Assembly: GCF_963583255.1 (NCBI RefSeq)
Contig: NC_084808.1
Location: 7,649,501 to 7,713,500, forward strand
DNA: 64,000 nt
DNA from: Pyrus communis
Taxonomy: Eukaryota > Streptophyta > Magnoliopsida > Rosales > Rosaceae
Reading direction: 5' to 3'
The position numbers were made by a program, and so were the translations under genes. How positions within the stretch are numbered: position 1 is the stretch's first letter; every line of letters begins with the position of its first letter. The notes under the pieces were generated by a model, which was not told where the DNA came from, searched no databases, and worked only from the letters and a program-made list of their open reading frames with translations. Shown one piece after another: positions 21,376-34,893 of the stretch.

Positions 21376-22005
21376 TCTCTAGGTCACAAAAACAACATTC
21401 CTTGCAACCTTAGGACAATGCCGTGTGTTTCCTTGTGTCTCCCTTCCTTGCTGTGCAAGGAAGGGCCTTGTTCCCTATTTTAAATACTTAAACACCTTCC
21501 TTTTTCATACCAATTTCAGCCATAACTCACATACCCTTTTCTATTCCAAAATTCTTGCCTAATTTTAGAAATAAAAAGCATTCCTTTTCTTACAAAACCT
21601 TGCCGTGCAAGGGAACCTTGTTTCCTTTAGTTTTAGGACATTTAAACCTTTCCTACATCACAGCCGCACCTCCCTTGACCTTTCCTCTTCCTTGCCGTGC
21701 AAGGGAGATGATTCTTTCCTATTTCTTTGCATTAAAACACATTCCTTTTGTGTTTTATGCCATTGCTGCAACTTTTAATTAGTTTCCTTTAAATTTCTGA
21801 TTTGATTTCCTATTTCTATAAGCTTTTGACTTAATTTCTTTTTACCTAAATAACCTAGGGTTTTAATTCCTGAAATCCTATAAAGAAACTTCCTTGTAGC
21901 AGCCACAAAGAAGGATTCATTCATCATTCACGCCAGAAAATCATCTCATCCCTCTAACACATCCATACTTCACCATTCTCCATAATTTCTGCCCAAAACC
22001 AACCC
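21376..22005 (+). repeat. Mosaic LTR fragment L
   Basis: Begins with a stretch like the H LTR (compare 60080-60190, inverted) and continues with a stretch like the middle of solo LTR C (compare 19000-19240). Carries three palindromes of the CCTTGC/GCAAGG kind at 21441-21465, 21598-21612 and 21690-21704. Cut at 22006 by LTR M. It may be the continuation of J, with the end of K deleted between. Confidence 0.7.
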
Positions 22006-22792
22006 TGATAGGAGCATATTTAAGTGATTTAGTTAGCTTGTTTTCTTACATTTATGTTGTTAGTTCTTAGTTATTTTAGTATTTTAAGCTATTTTCGTAT
22101 GGTTGTAGGTCCAAATGGTTAAAGTGGCAAGAAAGTGCATTTTTGTGCATTTTGGAGCAGTTTTGGGCATTAAATGGATTGCACATGCTTGGAGCAATGT
22201 TGATGGACGAAATTGAAGTCCAAAGGAGTCTAGGAATCTGCTAAGAAGATGGAAGAAATTAATTCAAGACTTGGAAGAAAAGGAATCAACTACAAAGAAG
22301 GAAACATGAGTCAAACTTCCTTATTTTGACTTAACTTTCCTAATCTCTTCCTACCTAAGTTCCAGCAACTTTGAAGGGTTCCTAATTAATTTAGGACACT
22401 TAAATATATGTCTAGAAAACTTAGTCATACTTCCTAATCCATGCCGCACCTATCTTTTCTAGATTTCCCTTTTTATTGCAACAAATCACATTCCCATTCT
22501 CTAAAACATTATTGCCGCAGCTTTCCCTTTCCCTTTTCCCAATTCCTTGCTGCATATTTTGTTTCCCTTTTTTCCTCTTAGAATTCTGATTTGTTACCCT
22601 TTTTCCTTGAGGATTTGGAGCTAAAAACCTTCCCAAATTGATTACTTATTGCCCTAACCTTTCTTCCTCTATATATACATAATCTGCTGCACTTATGGGA
22701 GATGCTAGACAGCCATACACATCCATACGAATTTTCTCTCATTCTCTCCATTCATTCAGCCATCATCCACCCTCTACCACCATCCAACCCAT
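22006..22792 (+). repeat. LTR M, 5' part
   Basis: Starts TGATAGGAGCATATTTAAGTG and has a TATA-like CTATATATACAT at 22669-22680. It is cut at 22793 by element N. Its 3' part is not found in the window. Confidence 0.82.
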
Positions 22793-24931
22793 TGATAGGA
22801 GCATATTTAGGCGACTTACTTAGCTTGTTTTCCTGCATTTATGTTGTTAATTCATAGTTGTTTTAGTATTTTAAGACATTTTCGTATGTTTTTAGGTTCT
22901 AATGGCAAAGGGAGCAAGAAAGTGCATTTTGAGGCTATTTGGAGCATTTTTGGGCATGGATTGGATAGCTTAACCATGGAGCAAAGAGGATGGACGAAAT
23001 TGAAGACAAGAAGAGCTAGGAAAGGCTACAAATCTGATGGAAGAAGTTCTATTCCAATGAAGATAAGGAAGAAGCAAGAAACAAGGAACCTTATCCAACC
23101 TTATCCAACCTTATCTTATCCTATCCTAGAAACCTTATCCTATCCTAACTCTAACATTATCCTATTCTATCCTATCCAAATCAGATCGGGACTTAAACCT
23201 AGCTAATTAGGGGGAATCAATTACACATCTAAACACCTATTTCAGTTTCTAGAAGACTTATCCGTACCAATGCCGCAAGACACCATTCCTTGTAGGTTTA
23301 GGAATCACAATCCTTTTCCTACTCTTATATCATATGTCCTAGGCCCTTTAGGTTTAGGAATCTGCCTTAAACACAGTTTCTAAAACACCTTATCCTATCC
23401 CTACATGTGTGCCGCACCTAGCCTTCTAGAACTCCCTAATTCCTAGCCGCACTACCTATTCCAAATCCCACTTGATTTCTGCCTTGAGTTAACCCTTTTT
23501 CAATGGGATTAGGCAATGCTTTTCCTTCACTAAGTGTGCCAAACTAGCCTATATAAACAGCCCTTGCCGCACCATTTAGACCACCACCCCTTCACACAAC
23601 ATTCATACATTCCTTCAGAAAAACACCCTTTGCCGTGACCTTGTAACCACCCATCCATCATTCCCCTACTTCCACACATCCATCCCAATCTCCATACACC
23701 ACCATCAACCTTTGCCGCACCACCATACATACCTAAATCCATCCAAAACCCAGAAAATCATCCACAACACCACCCTAGACCTTGTGCCGTGACTTAGCAA
23801 GGAGGAGGAGAAGGAAGACAAAGCCTTGGGTGTTTGTGCATTCAAGTTGGAGTGTTGGACGTTTTTAGGTGTAATCTATCTTTTATTTTCAATGTTTAAA
23901 TCTATATTGCTTTGTTTTGTCATGAACATGAGAGGCTAAACTCGTTTTAGCCTAGGGATGCTTTGAAGCCATGATTACATTTATAATATGAGTTGATTAA
24001 GTCCAGTTGTGATTTCATAAGTCATGAACGCAATTTGCTTAACCGTTTGATGGATAACTTATTCTTGTATGTTTATTAGGGAGGCCTACTTAATTTGCAT
24101 GCTTGAATTTGGGGCTAGAATATAAGAGTGTTTCACATAATCGTTACAAACTTATATTCACAAGTGGTTAAGGTTGTTTTCACAATCATGTTAAGTAAAT
24201 TCCTAGCATGCGTATCATGATGTCATAGTTACAAGTGCTTTGTCAATACTTATGATTTCCATTGAACGTAATGATCTTTGACCGTATCTCTATTATGATG
24301 TCATGTAGGGGACGTTTTGAAGAATGCTTTGGGTTGTCGTATGATGTCATCCAATCCACTAACTTAAGGGAAATCTGAGGGTTAATTAGTGATGTCACGG
24401 TTAATCTGGGGTGTTGAGGTTCATGGTTTATCGGAAAATCAACTGGAAATCAATTTATGTTAGAAAGTATCATGTGTGGAGAAGTATCCCTTGGCTATCC
24501 CATCATCCATTAGTTTTTCTTAAATTTGTCCAAAATCTTTTAAAGTTTTAAGTTACTTGTTTTCTTTTAAATTCGTCCAAAATCAAAACCCCCTTTCTTA
24601 TTTGTTCCAAATCTGTCCAAAAGAGTCTTTTTGAGTCTTTAGAGTCAAAACCAAGTGTATTTTCGTCCAAATTAAGTCCTAGAGTCTAAATTGAGTCTTT
24701 TTGGTTGTTTTAAGTTGTTTTGAGTCTTTAAAGTTGTTTTTGGTCATATAAGTTAGTAAGAGTCTTGTGAGGTCATTTAAAGTGTTTTAAAGCATATTTT
24801 CACATCTTTGAGTCAATTTTCATTAGATTAGCAATCCCTCCTAATCCCCGGCCTAGAACGATCCCTACTTATATATATACTACAATTGTCAAAAAGAGGG
24901 TTTAATTTGAGTGCTATTATATCTCACATCA
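22793..24931 (+). repeat. Element N 5' LTR
   Basis: A 2139-bp LTR, TGATAGGAGC to CTCACATCA. TATA box CTATATAAA at 23549-23557. Includes short CCTTATCC repeats near 23090-23165 and the CTAATCCCCGG motif near 24841. Confidence 0.92.
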
Positions 24932-24937
24932 AATTTT

Positions 24938-24974
24938 TGGCGCCGTTGCCGAGGATTAGCAAGTTTGCTAATCC
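24938..24974 (+). other. Element N PBS and leader hairpin
   Basis: The PBS TGGCGCCGTTGCCGAGG (24938-24954) has one change from the A version. GGATTAGCAA (24953-24962) and TTGCTAATCC (24965-24974) form a perfect 10-bp inverted repeat with central GT. The centre differs from A (AG) while both arms are kept. Confidence 0.8.
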
Positions 24975-25039
24975 CCCGTTGTTTCTTTTTGTTTTATCTA
25001 CTGACCTAGTTTCTTTTCTTGTTTGTGAGGTACTAGTTT

Positions 25040-25779
25040 ATGACTCGTAGTTCTCAACCTATAAGTGCAAACATCTTGGATTTTGACGACGATTTTGAGC
25101 GCACTTTGAGGAAGAAGAAGAAGAACCCAGAACTTCACCCAACAAGTTCTAGTTCGGCTTCCAATCTTGAGGAGGAAGGAGAACCCACGGCAAGGGAGGA
25201 AGAAGAGGTCCGCACCATGGCAGCGGACAATCGTACAATCAAGGAGCTTTCCGCTTCGGGAATGGATAATGCGCACCCTTGTGCATCCAATACCCAAGGG
25301 CGGCTCAAGACAAGACCGACGAATTTGAATTGAAGTCAAGTTTGTTGCACCACATTCCAAAGTTCCATGGACTGTCCATGGAGGATCCCAACAAGCATTT
25401 GAAAGAGTTCGAGGTGGTATGTTCGAGCATGACTCCAATCAACGTTGATGGTAGTATTTTGAAGATGAAGGCTTTCCCATTCTCACTATTGGAGAAGGCC
25501 AAAGATTGGTTATACGAGTTAGCACCCGGAACGGTCACTTCTTGGGAGAGCATGAAGAGGGCGTTTCTTGAAAAGTTCTTAACTACTTCAAGAGTCATTC
25601 TCTTGAGAAAGAAGATTAGCGGAATTCAGCAAAGTCAAGGGGAGTCTTTTCCAACATACTACGAGCGTTTTAAAACCCTTGTTGCATCATGTCCTCAACA
25701 TCAAATGAAGGAGGAGCTTCTACTTCAATACTTCTATGAAGGTCTTCTTCCCATTGAAAGGCAAATGCTTGATGCTTCG
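25040..25779 (+). pseudogene. gag: Element N gag (frameshifted, truncated)
   Basis: Starts [21 protein letters not shown] frameshift near 25278 separates the first 80 residues from the capsid part ([51 protein letters not shown]). LTR I interrupts it at 25780, before the zinc knuckle. It cannot make a full Gag. Confidence 0.9.
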
Positions 25780-27128
25780 TGATGTGAGAATTATACGCAC
25801 ACAAATTAAACCCTCTTTTTATCAATTGTAGTTAAGAATGTAAGTAGGGATCGTTCTGGACCGGGGATTAGGAGGGATTGTTAATCACTTCGATTTGACT
25901 CAAAAACGTAAAAACACAATATAAAACACCAAACTAGACGCAAAGAATGCAAAACTAAAGTTTAAAACACTAAGACAAACCAAAAGACTCAAAACAGCAA
26001 GAAAACACTCAAAACTGCCTTAAAACTACTTTCTGAGCAGTTTTGAGCACTAAAGAAGAATTTGGACGAAAATAGTTATAACTTGACTCAAGATACTTTA
26101 AAAACACAAACTAAATTGATTTCTAACTAATTTGACACTCCAAGTAAAGGGGGATTTTGATTTTGACGAATTTGAAAACAAAAACTTAAAACTTTGTAAA
26201 ACGAACAGATTTTAAAACGAATTTAGATTTAATGAATGGAATGAAGGCTAGCTAAGGGGTTCATCTCCACACATGCCCTACTTGCACACAAAACGATTTC
26301 TAATTGCTTTTCAATAAACCATGAATTCTCAACGCCTCAGATTAACCGTGAATTGCACTACTTAACCCTCATATTTTCCTAATGTTATTGAATTGGATGA
26401 TTGCATACGACAACCCAAAGCATTCCCCACAAGTTCCCTACATGAATTGCATAATAGAGATACAAGCAAGAATCATTAAGTTCTTTGAAAACCATAAGCA
26501 TTGATGAAGCACTCGTTACTATGAATTGCATGAAACTTATGCCAAGAATTTACTTAACGCAATTGAGATCATCAACTTTTACTACTTGTGAATATAAGTT
26601 TGTAACGATTAGGTGAAACTTCCTTATATCCTAGCATTAGATTTATGCATGATAATTAAGCGTGCACTCTCAACCAACACACACAATTCAATTTAATTCA
26701 AATAGATAAGTAAATTGAATTCACACCTTATGAAACGCAATTAGAGGTAATCAAATCATATAGCAAGCATGATCATGGTTTCGAATCCCACCCTAGCCAA
26801 GGGGGGGGTTTAGTTCCTCATACGTACAAGACAAAGAAAAGTAAATTTAACCATTGAAATTAAAGGAGCGGAAACACCTAAAAATTCCAGCAACTCGAAC
26901 TTGAATTACATGAACGTCCAAGCCCTCTTCTCCTCCTCTTTGTTGCGGCACAAGGTCTAAGGACAGGTTTTGGGTGGTATTTGTATGGAGGAATGGATGT
27001 GTGATGGTAGGGTAGTGTTTAGGAAGGATGGGTAGTGTGGCAAGGTGGGAAAATATGGAGAATGGTGAAGGATGGCTGCGGCAAAGGGTTGGGAATGTAT
27101 TTCTAGCGAATTTCTAAATGTGAAGGAG
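25780..27128 (-). repeat. LTR I, truncated, minus strand
   Basis: Begins TGATGTGAGAATTATACGC, the reverse complement of the LTR 3' end of solo LTR F, and is similar to 53160-54517 inverted. It stops at 27128, where the 3' LTR of D begins. The remaining LTR part is not found after D, so the boundary is not a simple insertion. Left flank CTTCG in N gag. Confidence 0.85.
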
Positions 27129-29400
27129 TGATGCGAGATTTATAAGCACACAAATTAACCCTCTTTTTATCAATTGTAGTAAGTATGTAAGTAGGGATCG
27201 TTCTAGGCCAGGGATTAGGAGGGATTGCAAAATCACTTGAAAATTGACTCAAATACGTAAAAACAATTTTAAAAACACTATACTAGACTCAAAGAATGCA
27301 AAACTAAACTTTAAAACACCAAAACAAACCAAAAGACTCAAAACAGCACCCAAAACACTCAAAACTGCATTAGAAACACAATCTGAGCAGTTTTGAACAC
27401 TAGACACAACTTTGGACGAAAATTGGTTTTAACTTGACCTAAGACACTTAAAAACACAAACTAAAGTGATTTCTAACTACTATGACTCAACAAAGTAAAG
27501 TGGGATTGGTTTTGGACGAATTTAAAAACAAAACAAACTTTTTAAATTAGAACAGATTGTAAAAACGAATTTGATGGAATTGAATGGATGGGAAGCTAGC
27601 TAAGGGGTTCATTTCCACACATGTTACACTTGCATATAAAATGATTTCCAATTGCTTTTCAATAACCCATGAATTCCCAACGCCCCAGATTAACCGTGAA
27701 TTGCACTAATTAACCCTCAGATTTTCCTAACGTTATTGAATTGGATGATTGCATACGACAACCCAAAGCATTCCCCACAAGTTCCCTACATGAATTGCAT
27801 AATAGAGATACAAGCAAGAATCATTAAGTTCTTTGAAAACCATAAGCATTGACGAAGCACTCGTTACTATGAATTGCATGAAACTTATGCCAAGAATTTA
27901 CTTAACGCAATTGAGATCATCAACTTTTACTACTTGTGAATATAATTCCATAACGATTAGGTGAAATTTCCTTATATCCTAGCATCCAATTTATGCATGA
28001 TAATTAAGCGTGCACTCTCAACCAACACACACAAATCAATGTAATTCACATAGATAAGTAAATTGAATTCACAACTTATGAAACGCAATTAGATGTAATC
28101 AAATCATATCGCAAGCATAAACATGTATTTCAAATCCCCCCCTAGCCAAGGGGGGGTTTAGTTCCTCATATGCACAAAACAAAGAGAATTGAAATTAAAC
28201 ATTGAAATCAAAGGAAAAGAAACACCTAGAAATTCCAGCGACGCGAACTCGAATTGCATGAACTTCCGAGCTTCCTTCTCCTCCTCCTTGGTGCGGCAAA
28301 GGTCTAGGGACAGGTTTAGGGCCTTAGGTGTATGGATGCATGGTCATGGAGGGATGTAGTAGTGTTTAGGGGAAGGGGATGGTGCGGCAAAGCTTCAAAC
28401 TAAGGAGAAAGGTGTTTGGTGGCTGCGGCAAGGGTGTGGAGAGGGTTGGACGAATTTCTGGAATGAATGAATGTGTATGAGAGGTGGTCCCCTGATCTAG
28501 GGGTTAATATGAGTATATATAGGCACTTAAAACCCTAGGGTAATCAGATATGGACTTGAATAACCCAAATCCACAAGGAAATAGGCTTAGAAATCAGAAA
28601 TAAAAAGGGATAATGCTTCCTAGGTGCGGCAGGTAAGGAGATGAGGTGATAAGGCTTCTAGAATGCATTGCAAGGCAAGGGAAAGCAACTTTCTAGAAGG
28701 GATAGGTGCGGCACTAAAGGATAGGGCAGATTAGGGCTTCTAGAAACCCTCTAATGCAAGGAAAACTCACGGCAAGGATGGATAAGGTTTCTAGAACAAG
28801 GATAAGGTATCCTAAATGGATAAAGTGCCCCAAATGGATAAGGACTCCTCATTGCACTTGGAAACTTTGCCTATTAGGATTAGGAAACCTTGTCTTCGTC
28901 ATTCCTTCTTCATCTTGGACTCCTTTTCCTTCTTGGACTTGGAAAACTTCTTTGTTGCTTCACTTGAGACCATTTGGATTTTGACTTTCCTTCATCAAGT
29001 AGGAAACCTTATTTGAGTAGGAATCTTCATTCTTCTAGGAATCCATCTTCAACTAGGAATCCCTCGTTGATTAGGAATCCTTCTTCAATTAAGAATCCTT
29101 TGTTGACTAGGATTTCATCTTTTAATTAGGCGTTTTCCTACTTCGACGAGGAAACCTTGTTCAAGTAGGAAACATCATCTTCAAATCTTCAATTTCGTCC
29201 ATCATCTTGGCTCCAAGCATATGATGTCCATTCCAAGCTCTAATTTGCTCCAAAAGGCTCCAAAATGCATCCTTTTGCATACTTTGCCCTTAAAACCTGA
29301 AAACACATAGAACTAGCTTAAAAGACTACTTTACTAAGGAAAAACACTATAAATGCACAAAAACAAGCTAAACTAAGGTGCGTAAATATGCTCCTATCAA
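27129..29400 (-). repeat. Element D 3' LTR
   Basis: 2272 bp from TGATGCGAGA to CTCCTATCA (minus-strand LTR). TATA-like TATATATA near 28511-28520. Many AGGAATCC units near 28990-29180. The polypurine tract 2 complement follows at 29405-29418. Confidence 0.93.
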
Positions 29401-30248
29401 ATTCCCCCACACTTAGCTTTTGCTAGTCCTCAAGCAAAACAAAATGAAACAAAGTAAATAAACGAAGTAAAACGAGTAAAACACAACCTACACCTTCCAA
29501 CAATCGCCTCAGGGATTTCCGATGCACATGACATGTTAAAAATCATCATTCCCACAGATTTTAGCCATCTTTACGCTTAAGCATTTACTTAATCATGGTC
29601 ACTACTCATTAGTTCACAAATAACCAATTAAAACATGATTTTGAATGTAGTAACATGCCTTAGAGAATTTCCTCAATTCCTTACTAGATATGCACTCAAT
29701 TTTCACACAGATTTTCTAACTACACACCCTATACTAGTTATATGTGAAAAGATAGATGTAAATATGAAAACGAATGCTCACATATATGTATGACAAAGAA
29801 AGCACTTTTCGGAGTTAAAAAGCATGTTTATCAATATGATCTCATGAATGGAATGCTACTACTTAGATGCGAGAACCAGTGACACCATATGCTCGTACCA
29901 ATTTTAAACTCCACAAATTGAAACACATAACACTCAAGATTAAAGTCAAGGGTTGTAACGGGGCTAGGGGTATTGGCTAACAAAGAAAGGTAAAGGATAA
30001 AACAAACGTTCTTTAAACAATAGTAAGCAAAGCAATGAACTTGATACTTAGAATTCACTTTAGAGTGCAGAAAATAACTTTAAACACAAAGGGGAATACA
30101 CATGCATACTTAGGGTCAAATGCAACGTTTTGGACCCTTTCTTCAATAACCAACAACTTAGAGCTCCTTTTATGCTCTTCCAACTCCTTTTCATACTTTT
30201 CACAACTTTTTCTTTTTTTTTTTCTTTCTATTTTGCACGAATTTTTCT

Positions 30249-30281
<33 letters not shown>

Positions 30282-30810
30282 TTTTTCACACAACCCGTGC
30301 CTCAATATGAGTTTTGGCACATACCCATATCAAGAATCCTTCCCCCACACTTAGCTTTCTGCAATACCATGATCCAAAGGAATTCATCATGAGTCATTCT
30401 TAACTACGTTCTAAGAACAAGGGTATGGATAATCCTAATCTAGGCTAGGTGAGGATAATGTGGGTTAACAAACAACATAGGCTACACGAGGCTCAACGGG
30501 GTTAAACCTACAAAAACACATGCATGGAATGATGGCTTTTTGGCTATGGTGGTAACTACTAACTTCATCTTGAATATGTGTTATGCAATTCAATAACATG
30601 TTTTGAATGAAATTGGCATGAGTTCTAGTATTTGGAACTAAATGATGAAACGCCTTCTAAGTAGTAACCAAGCAAAGAATAATGAGATCATGCAACGACT
30701 TTAGAAAACAAGAATGCACAGATTTTAACTCTCCAAATAAACGTTTATGCTCAAGTCTCACAAGGTTGTAGCATTTGTTTGAGTTCCTTCCTTCAAGCAT
30801 GTTACAAAAA
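29401..30810 (-). other. Element D 3' noncoding region (part)
   Basis: Conserved 3' noncoding sequence of the family with polypurine tract 2 (29405-29418) and a T-rich tract (30198-30288, A-rich in sense). No credible ORF; the short frames in the T-rich tract are low-complexity. Cut at 30810 by E and continued at 42708. Confidence 0.85.
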
Positions 30811-32905
30811 TGATGCGAAAATAGTTAAGCACACAAATTAACCCTCTTGTTGTCAAATTGTAGTAAGGATGCAAGTAGGGATCGTTCTGGACCGGGGATT
30901 AGGAGGGCTTGCTAAAACCTCTAAACTAACTTAAAAACATAAAAACAAAGTAAAAAACGTTCACAAAGACTCAAAGGACTCAAAACAGGTTCAAAAGACT
31001 CAAAACTGCCTAAAAACACTAACTAGGCAGTTTCTGACCTTAAACGCAATTTTGGACGAATTTAAGGTTATGGGTTGATTCAAAACACTTTAAAACACAA
31101 ACTAAACAGATTCTAAACACTATAGAACAAGAAAGTAAAGGGGGGTTTTGATTTGACGAAAATTGAAATAACAAAACAAATTATAAAACTAGGCAGATTG
31201 TAAAACAAATTTGTGAAACAAGATGATGGATGGATTAGTTAGAGGTCCATTCTCCACACATGACACATTTGTATATGAATCGACTTTCCAATTGCTTTTC
31301 ACTAACTATGATGCTCAACACCCCAAGTTAATCGTGATGCACTAATTAACCATCAGATTTCCTTAAGTCATTGAATTGGATGATGCATGCGACAATTCAA
31401 ATCATTCTCCAACGGTCCTCAACATGAATGCATAGAAGAGATACAATGAGAGATCATTATGCTCTATGAGAATCATAAGTGTTGACGAGGCAATTGTAAC
31501 TATGAATGCATGATACTCTTGCCAAGAATTCAATTAACGCGGTTGTGACTAGCAACCTTCACTACTCATGTTTATAAACTTGTGACGATTAGGTGAAACT
31601 CGTTTATAAACTAGCATCGAGTTTATGCATGAAGACTAAGTATGCATCCCTAATCAACATACAAAAACAAGTTTTTAATAAACAGATAATTGAATTGCAA
31701 TCACAACTTAACAAATCACAATTGGAAGAAATCAATTCATATTTCAAGCATGTTCATGGCTTCAAACTTTCCCCTAACTAATTAGGGGTTTAGCCACTCA
31801 TGATTACAGCGAACTTAGAAAGTAATAGCAAAGTAAACATTGAAAACAAGAACGAAGTACACCTAAAACACTCCAATCTGCAAGCATGAAACGTTTTAGG
31901 CCTTCTTCCTCTCCTAGTTGCTGCGGCACAAGGGGTTATGGTGAGTTTTGGGGATTATGGATGATGTAGAATGATGTGTTTAGGATAGGGATGGATGTAG
32001 GGGACGGCAAGGGTTGTTTTTGGGCAGAAAGTATGAAGAATGGTGAAGTATGGATGTGTTAGAGGGAGGGGATGAATTTCTGGCGTGAATGGTGAATGAA
32101 TGAAATCCTTTATGGCTGCAACAAGGAGGTTTATTAATAGGATTTCAGGAATTAAAACCCTAGGTTAATTAGGTAATCAGAAATTAAGTCAAAGACTCTA
32201 GGAATAGGAAAGAATCCTCCCCCTTGCACGGCAAGGAAGAGGAATGGTCCAAGGAAGTGCACGGCAAGGTTTTTCAGAAATAGGTAAGTGTTTAATTCCC
32301 TAAATCAATTCTAAGAATCAGGAATTAAGTTAAATCCCTTTAGAATAGGTAATTGAAATCAGGAATTAGGGGAAAAAGGCTAAGTCTTGCGGCACAAGGG
32401 AGGAAAAGAAAGGGAAAGTGCAAAACTTGCAGATTTTTGGAGAAAAGGAATGTATAGGTTCGGCTAAGGCTTTTAAGAAAGGGATTGTGACATAATCTTG
32501 CAGATTTTGGGAGAGAAGAGGAAGGTAAGGTGCGGCACATGTCTAGGGCTTCTAGAACATGTGATTTAGGCAACCACATTATTTGGAAACTTGCATAATT
32601 GGAAACCTTTCAAGAATAGAAACTCCCCATAATGGAAACTGGTTTCCATTTCTTGATTCCACCTTCTTCCTTCGATTCTAGGCTCACTTGAACTTCAATT
32701 TCGTCCAACACCTTGGCTCCAAACATAAGCTATCCAATCTTAGCCCAAAAGTGCTCCAAAAGGCTCCAAAATGCACTTTTTTGCTCCTTTAGCCCTTAGA
32801 ACCTGAAAACACACAAAAGAAGCATAAAGGACTAAAATAACTAAGGAAACACAACGTAAATGCACGAGAACAAGCCAATTAAGTCGCATAAATATGCTCC
32901 TATCA
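30811..32905 (-). repeat. Element E 3' LTR
   Basis: 2095 bp, TGATGCGAAA to CTCCTATCA. Similar to solo LTR C in inverted orientation. Palindrome CCTTGC-ACG-GCAAGG at 32222-32236. Confidence 0.95.
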
Positions 32906-34893
32906 AATTCCCCCACACTTAGCTTTTGCTAGTCCTCGAGCAAAACAAACAAACTAAACAAAACGAAACGAAACGAAACAAACAAAAGACACTCTAAACC
33001 TTCCAACGTTGCCTCAGGGATTTCCAATGCACATGACATGTTAAAAATCATCATTCCCACAGATTTTGGTCATCTTTACACTTAAATACATACTTAATCA
33101 TTGTCACCACATACTAGTTCACAATTAAGCATTTAAAACCATGTTTTGAATGTAGTAACATGCCTTAGAGAATTTGCTCAATTCCTTACAAGATATGCAC
33201 TCAATTTTCTCTCAGATTTTCTAACTACACACCCTAATCTAGTTATATGTGAGAAGATTGATGTAAACATGAAAACGAACACTCACATATATGTATCACA
33301 AGGAAAGCAATTTCTGGAGTTAATAAGCATGTTTAGATATGATCTCATGAATGGAATGCTACTACTTAGATGCAAGAACCAATGACACCATATGCTCATA
33401 CCAAGTTCAAACTCCACAAATTGAACACATAACACTCAAGATTGAAGTCACAGGTTGTAATGGGGCTTGGGGTGTTTGGCTAACAAAGAAAGGATATGGA
33501 AAACAAAGGTTCTTAAAGAAATAGTGAGCAAAGCATTTGAATCAACTTAGAATTCACTTTTGAATGAAAACTCAATATTTGAACAAAAAGGGAGAGTTTA
33601 GACAATTTAGGGCCATATTTGGTGTTTTGGACCCTTTCTTCAACATTCAACACTTAATCACTCATTCTTTCATCTTTTCAAGCTCTTTTTCCTTTCTTTC
33701 TTTCTTTCTTTTCTTTTCTGTTTTTCTTTTCCATACGTTTTTCACAACTTTTTCTTTTCTTTTGAATCTCAAAACATAGATATAACTTTAAGAACAAACA
33801 TTCCCTCCCCCACACTCATTTTCCTGCATAATGCAACTCAAAAGGAATTCATTTAAGTCATGCTCACTATCTTTTAAGAACAAGGGTGTGGACTGTCCTA
33901 AACTAGGCTAGGTGAGGATAATGTGGGTTAACAATGAATAAAGGCTAAACAAGGCTCAACGGGGTTAACTTAAACATAAAATGAGGTAGGATACATGGCA
34001 ATTTGGCTTTGGTGGTGGTCACTACACAACTTCTTCTTGAATATGTGTTATGCACATCAATAACATGCTTTGAATGAAATGGGCATGAGTTCTAGCATTT
34101 GGAACTATATGATGAAACGCCTTCTAAGTAGTAACCAAGCAAAGAATAATGAGATCATGCAACGACTTTAGAAAACAATAATGCACAGATTTTAACTCTC
34201 CAAATAACGTTTAGGCTCAAGTCTCACAAGGTTGTAGCGTTTGTTTGAGTTCCTTCCTTCAAGCATGTTACAAAAACGAATTTTATCTTTTATGATTGCA
34301 TGTGAAGTCATATATTATAACCATAACCAAGCATATACCAAGAGTAAATCAAACTTTTCTCCATGTTTATAACTCTTTTTAACAGTCATGCAATTACAAA
34401 CCAAATCCTCATCATTGTGTTGGAAGGTACCCTAAGACACAAACACACAAAAACGACTCAAAACACTCTTTTTAGGTTTTTCAAAACATGTTTTTCAAAT
34501 TTTTATGTGATTTTCGGAGTTATAAAACAAAACACACTAAAACACTCTAAAACAGCTTAAAAACACTTTAAAACAGCAAGGAACAACACTTGAAGTTATG
34601 GGTGATAAAATCCCACGAATTTGCATCAAATATACTTAGTTACCCCCCCCCCCCACACTTAAATCAAACATTGTCCTCAATGTTTTAAACATAAATTCAC
34701 ACAAAACACAAGCGAATATGCAAACAGCAACTAAACAACATAACATGGCAGATTAGAAACAACAACAAAGATAAGGGTTTTAGGAACGCAAATCTGGAAT
34801 TTGGGGGATTCCTAGGGCTTCCTTTGTTGAATGGATGGGTTGCCTCCCACATAGCGCTTGCTTTAACGTCGTACAGCCGGACGAACACCTCCA
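32906..34893 (-). other. Element E 3' noncoding region
   Basis: Polypurine tract 2 complement at 32909-32920, conserved noncoding sequence, a CTTT-rich tract at 33680-33760, polypurine tract 1 complement at 34643-34660, and the conserved post-pol block at 34836-34884. No env-like or antisense ORF is seen. Confidence 0.85.

Larger units (their letters stand above)
22793..25779 (+). mobile_element. Element N, 5' half
   Basis: A 5' LTR (22793-24931), PBS, leader and the first part of gag. It is cut at 25780 by minus-strand LTR I. The left flank is CCCAT (22788-22792), the same pentamer duplicated around A and C. The rest of N is not present in the window. Confidence 0.9.

Noticed and set aside
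28754..29016. Short frames repeated at 28754-29016 and 49920-50158
   Set aside because: They lie in D's two LTRs and come from AGGAAACCTTG-type repeats; no protein family recognised.
30035..30354. Phe-rich frames in the D 3' noncoding region
   Set aside because: Translation of a poly(T) tract; no coding signal.
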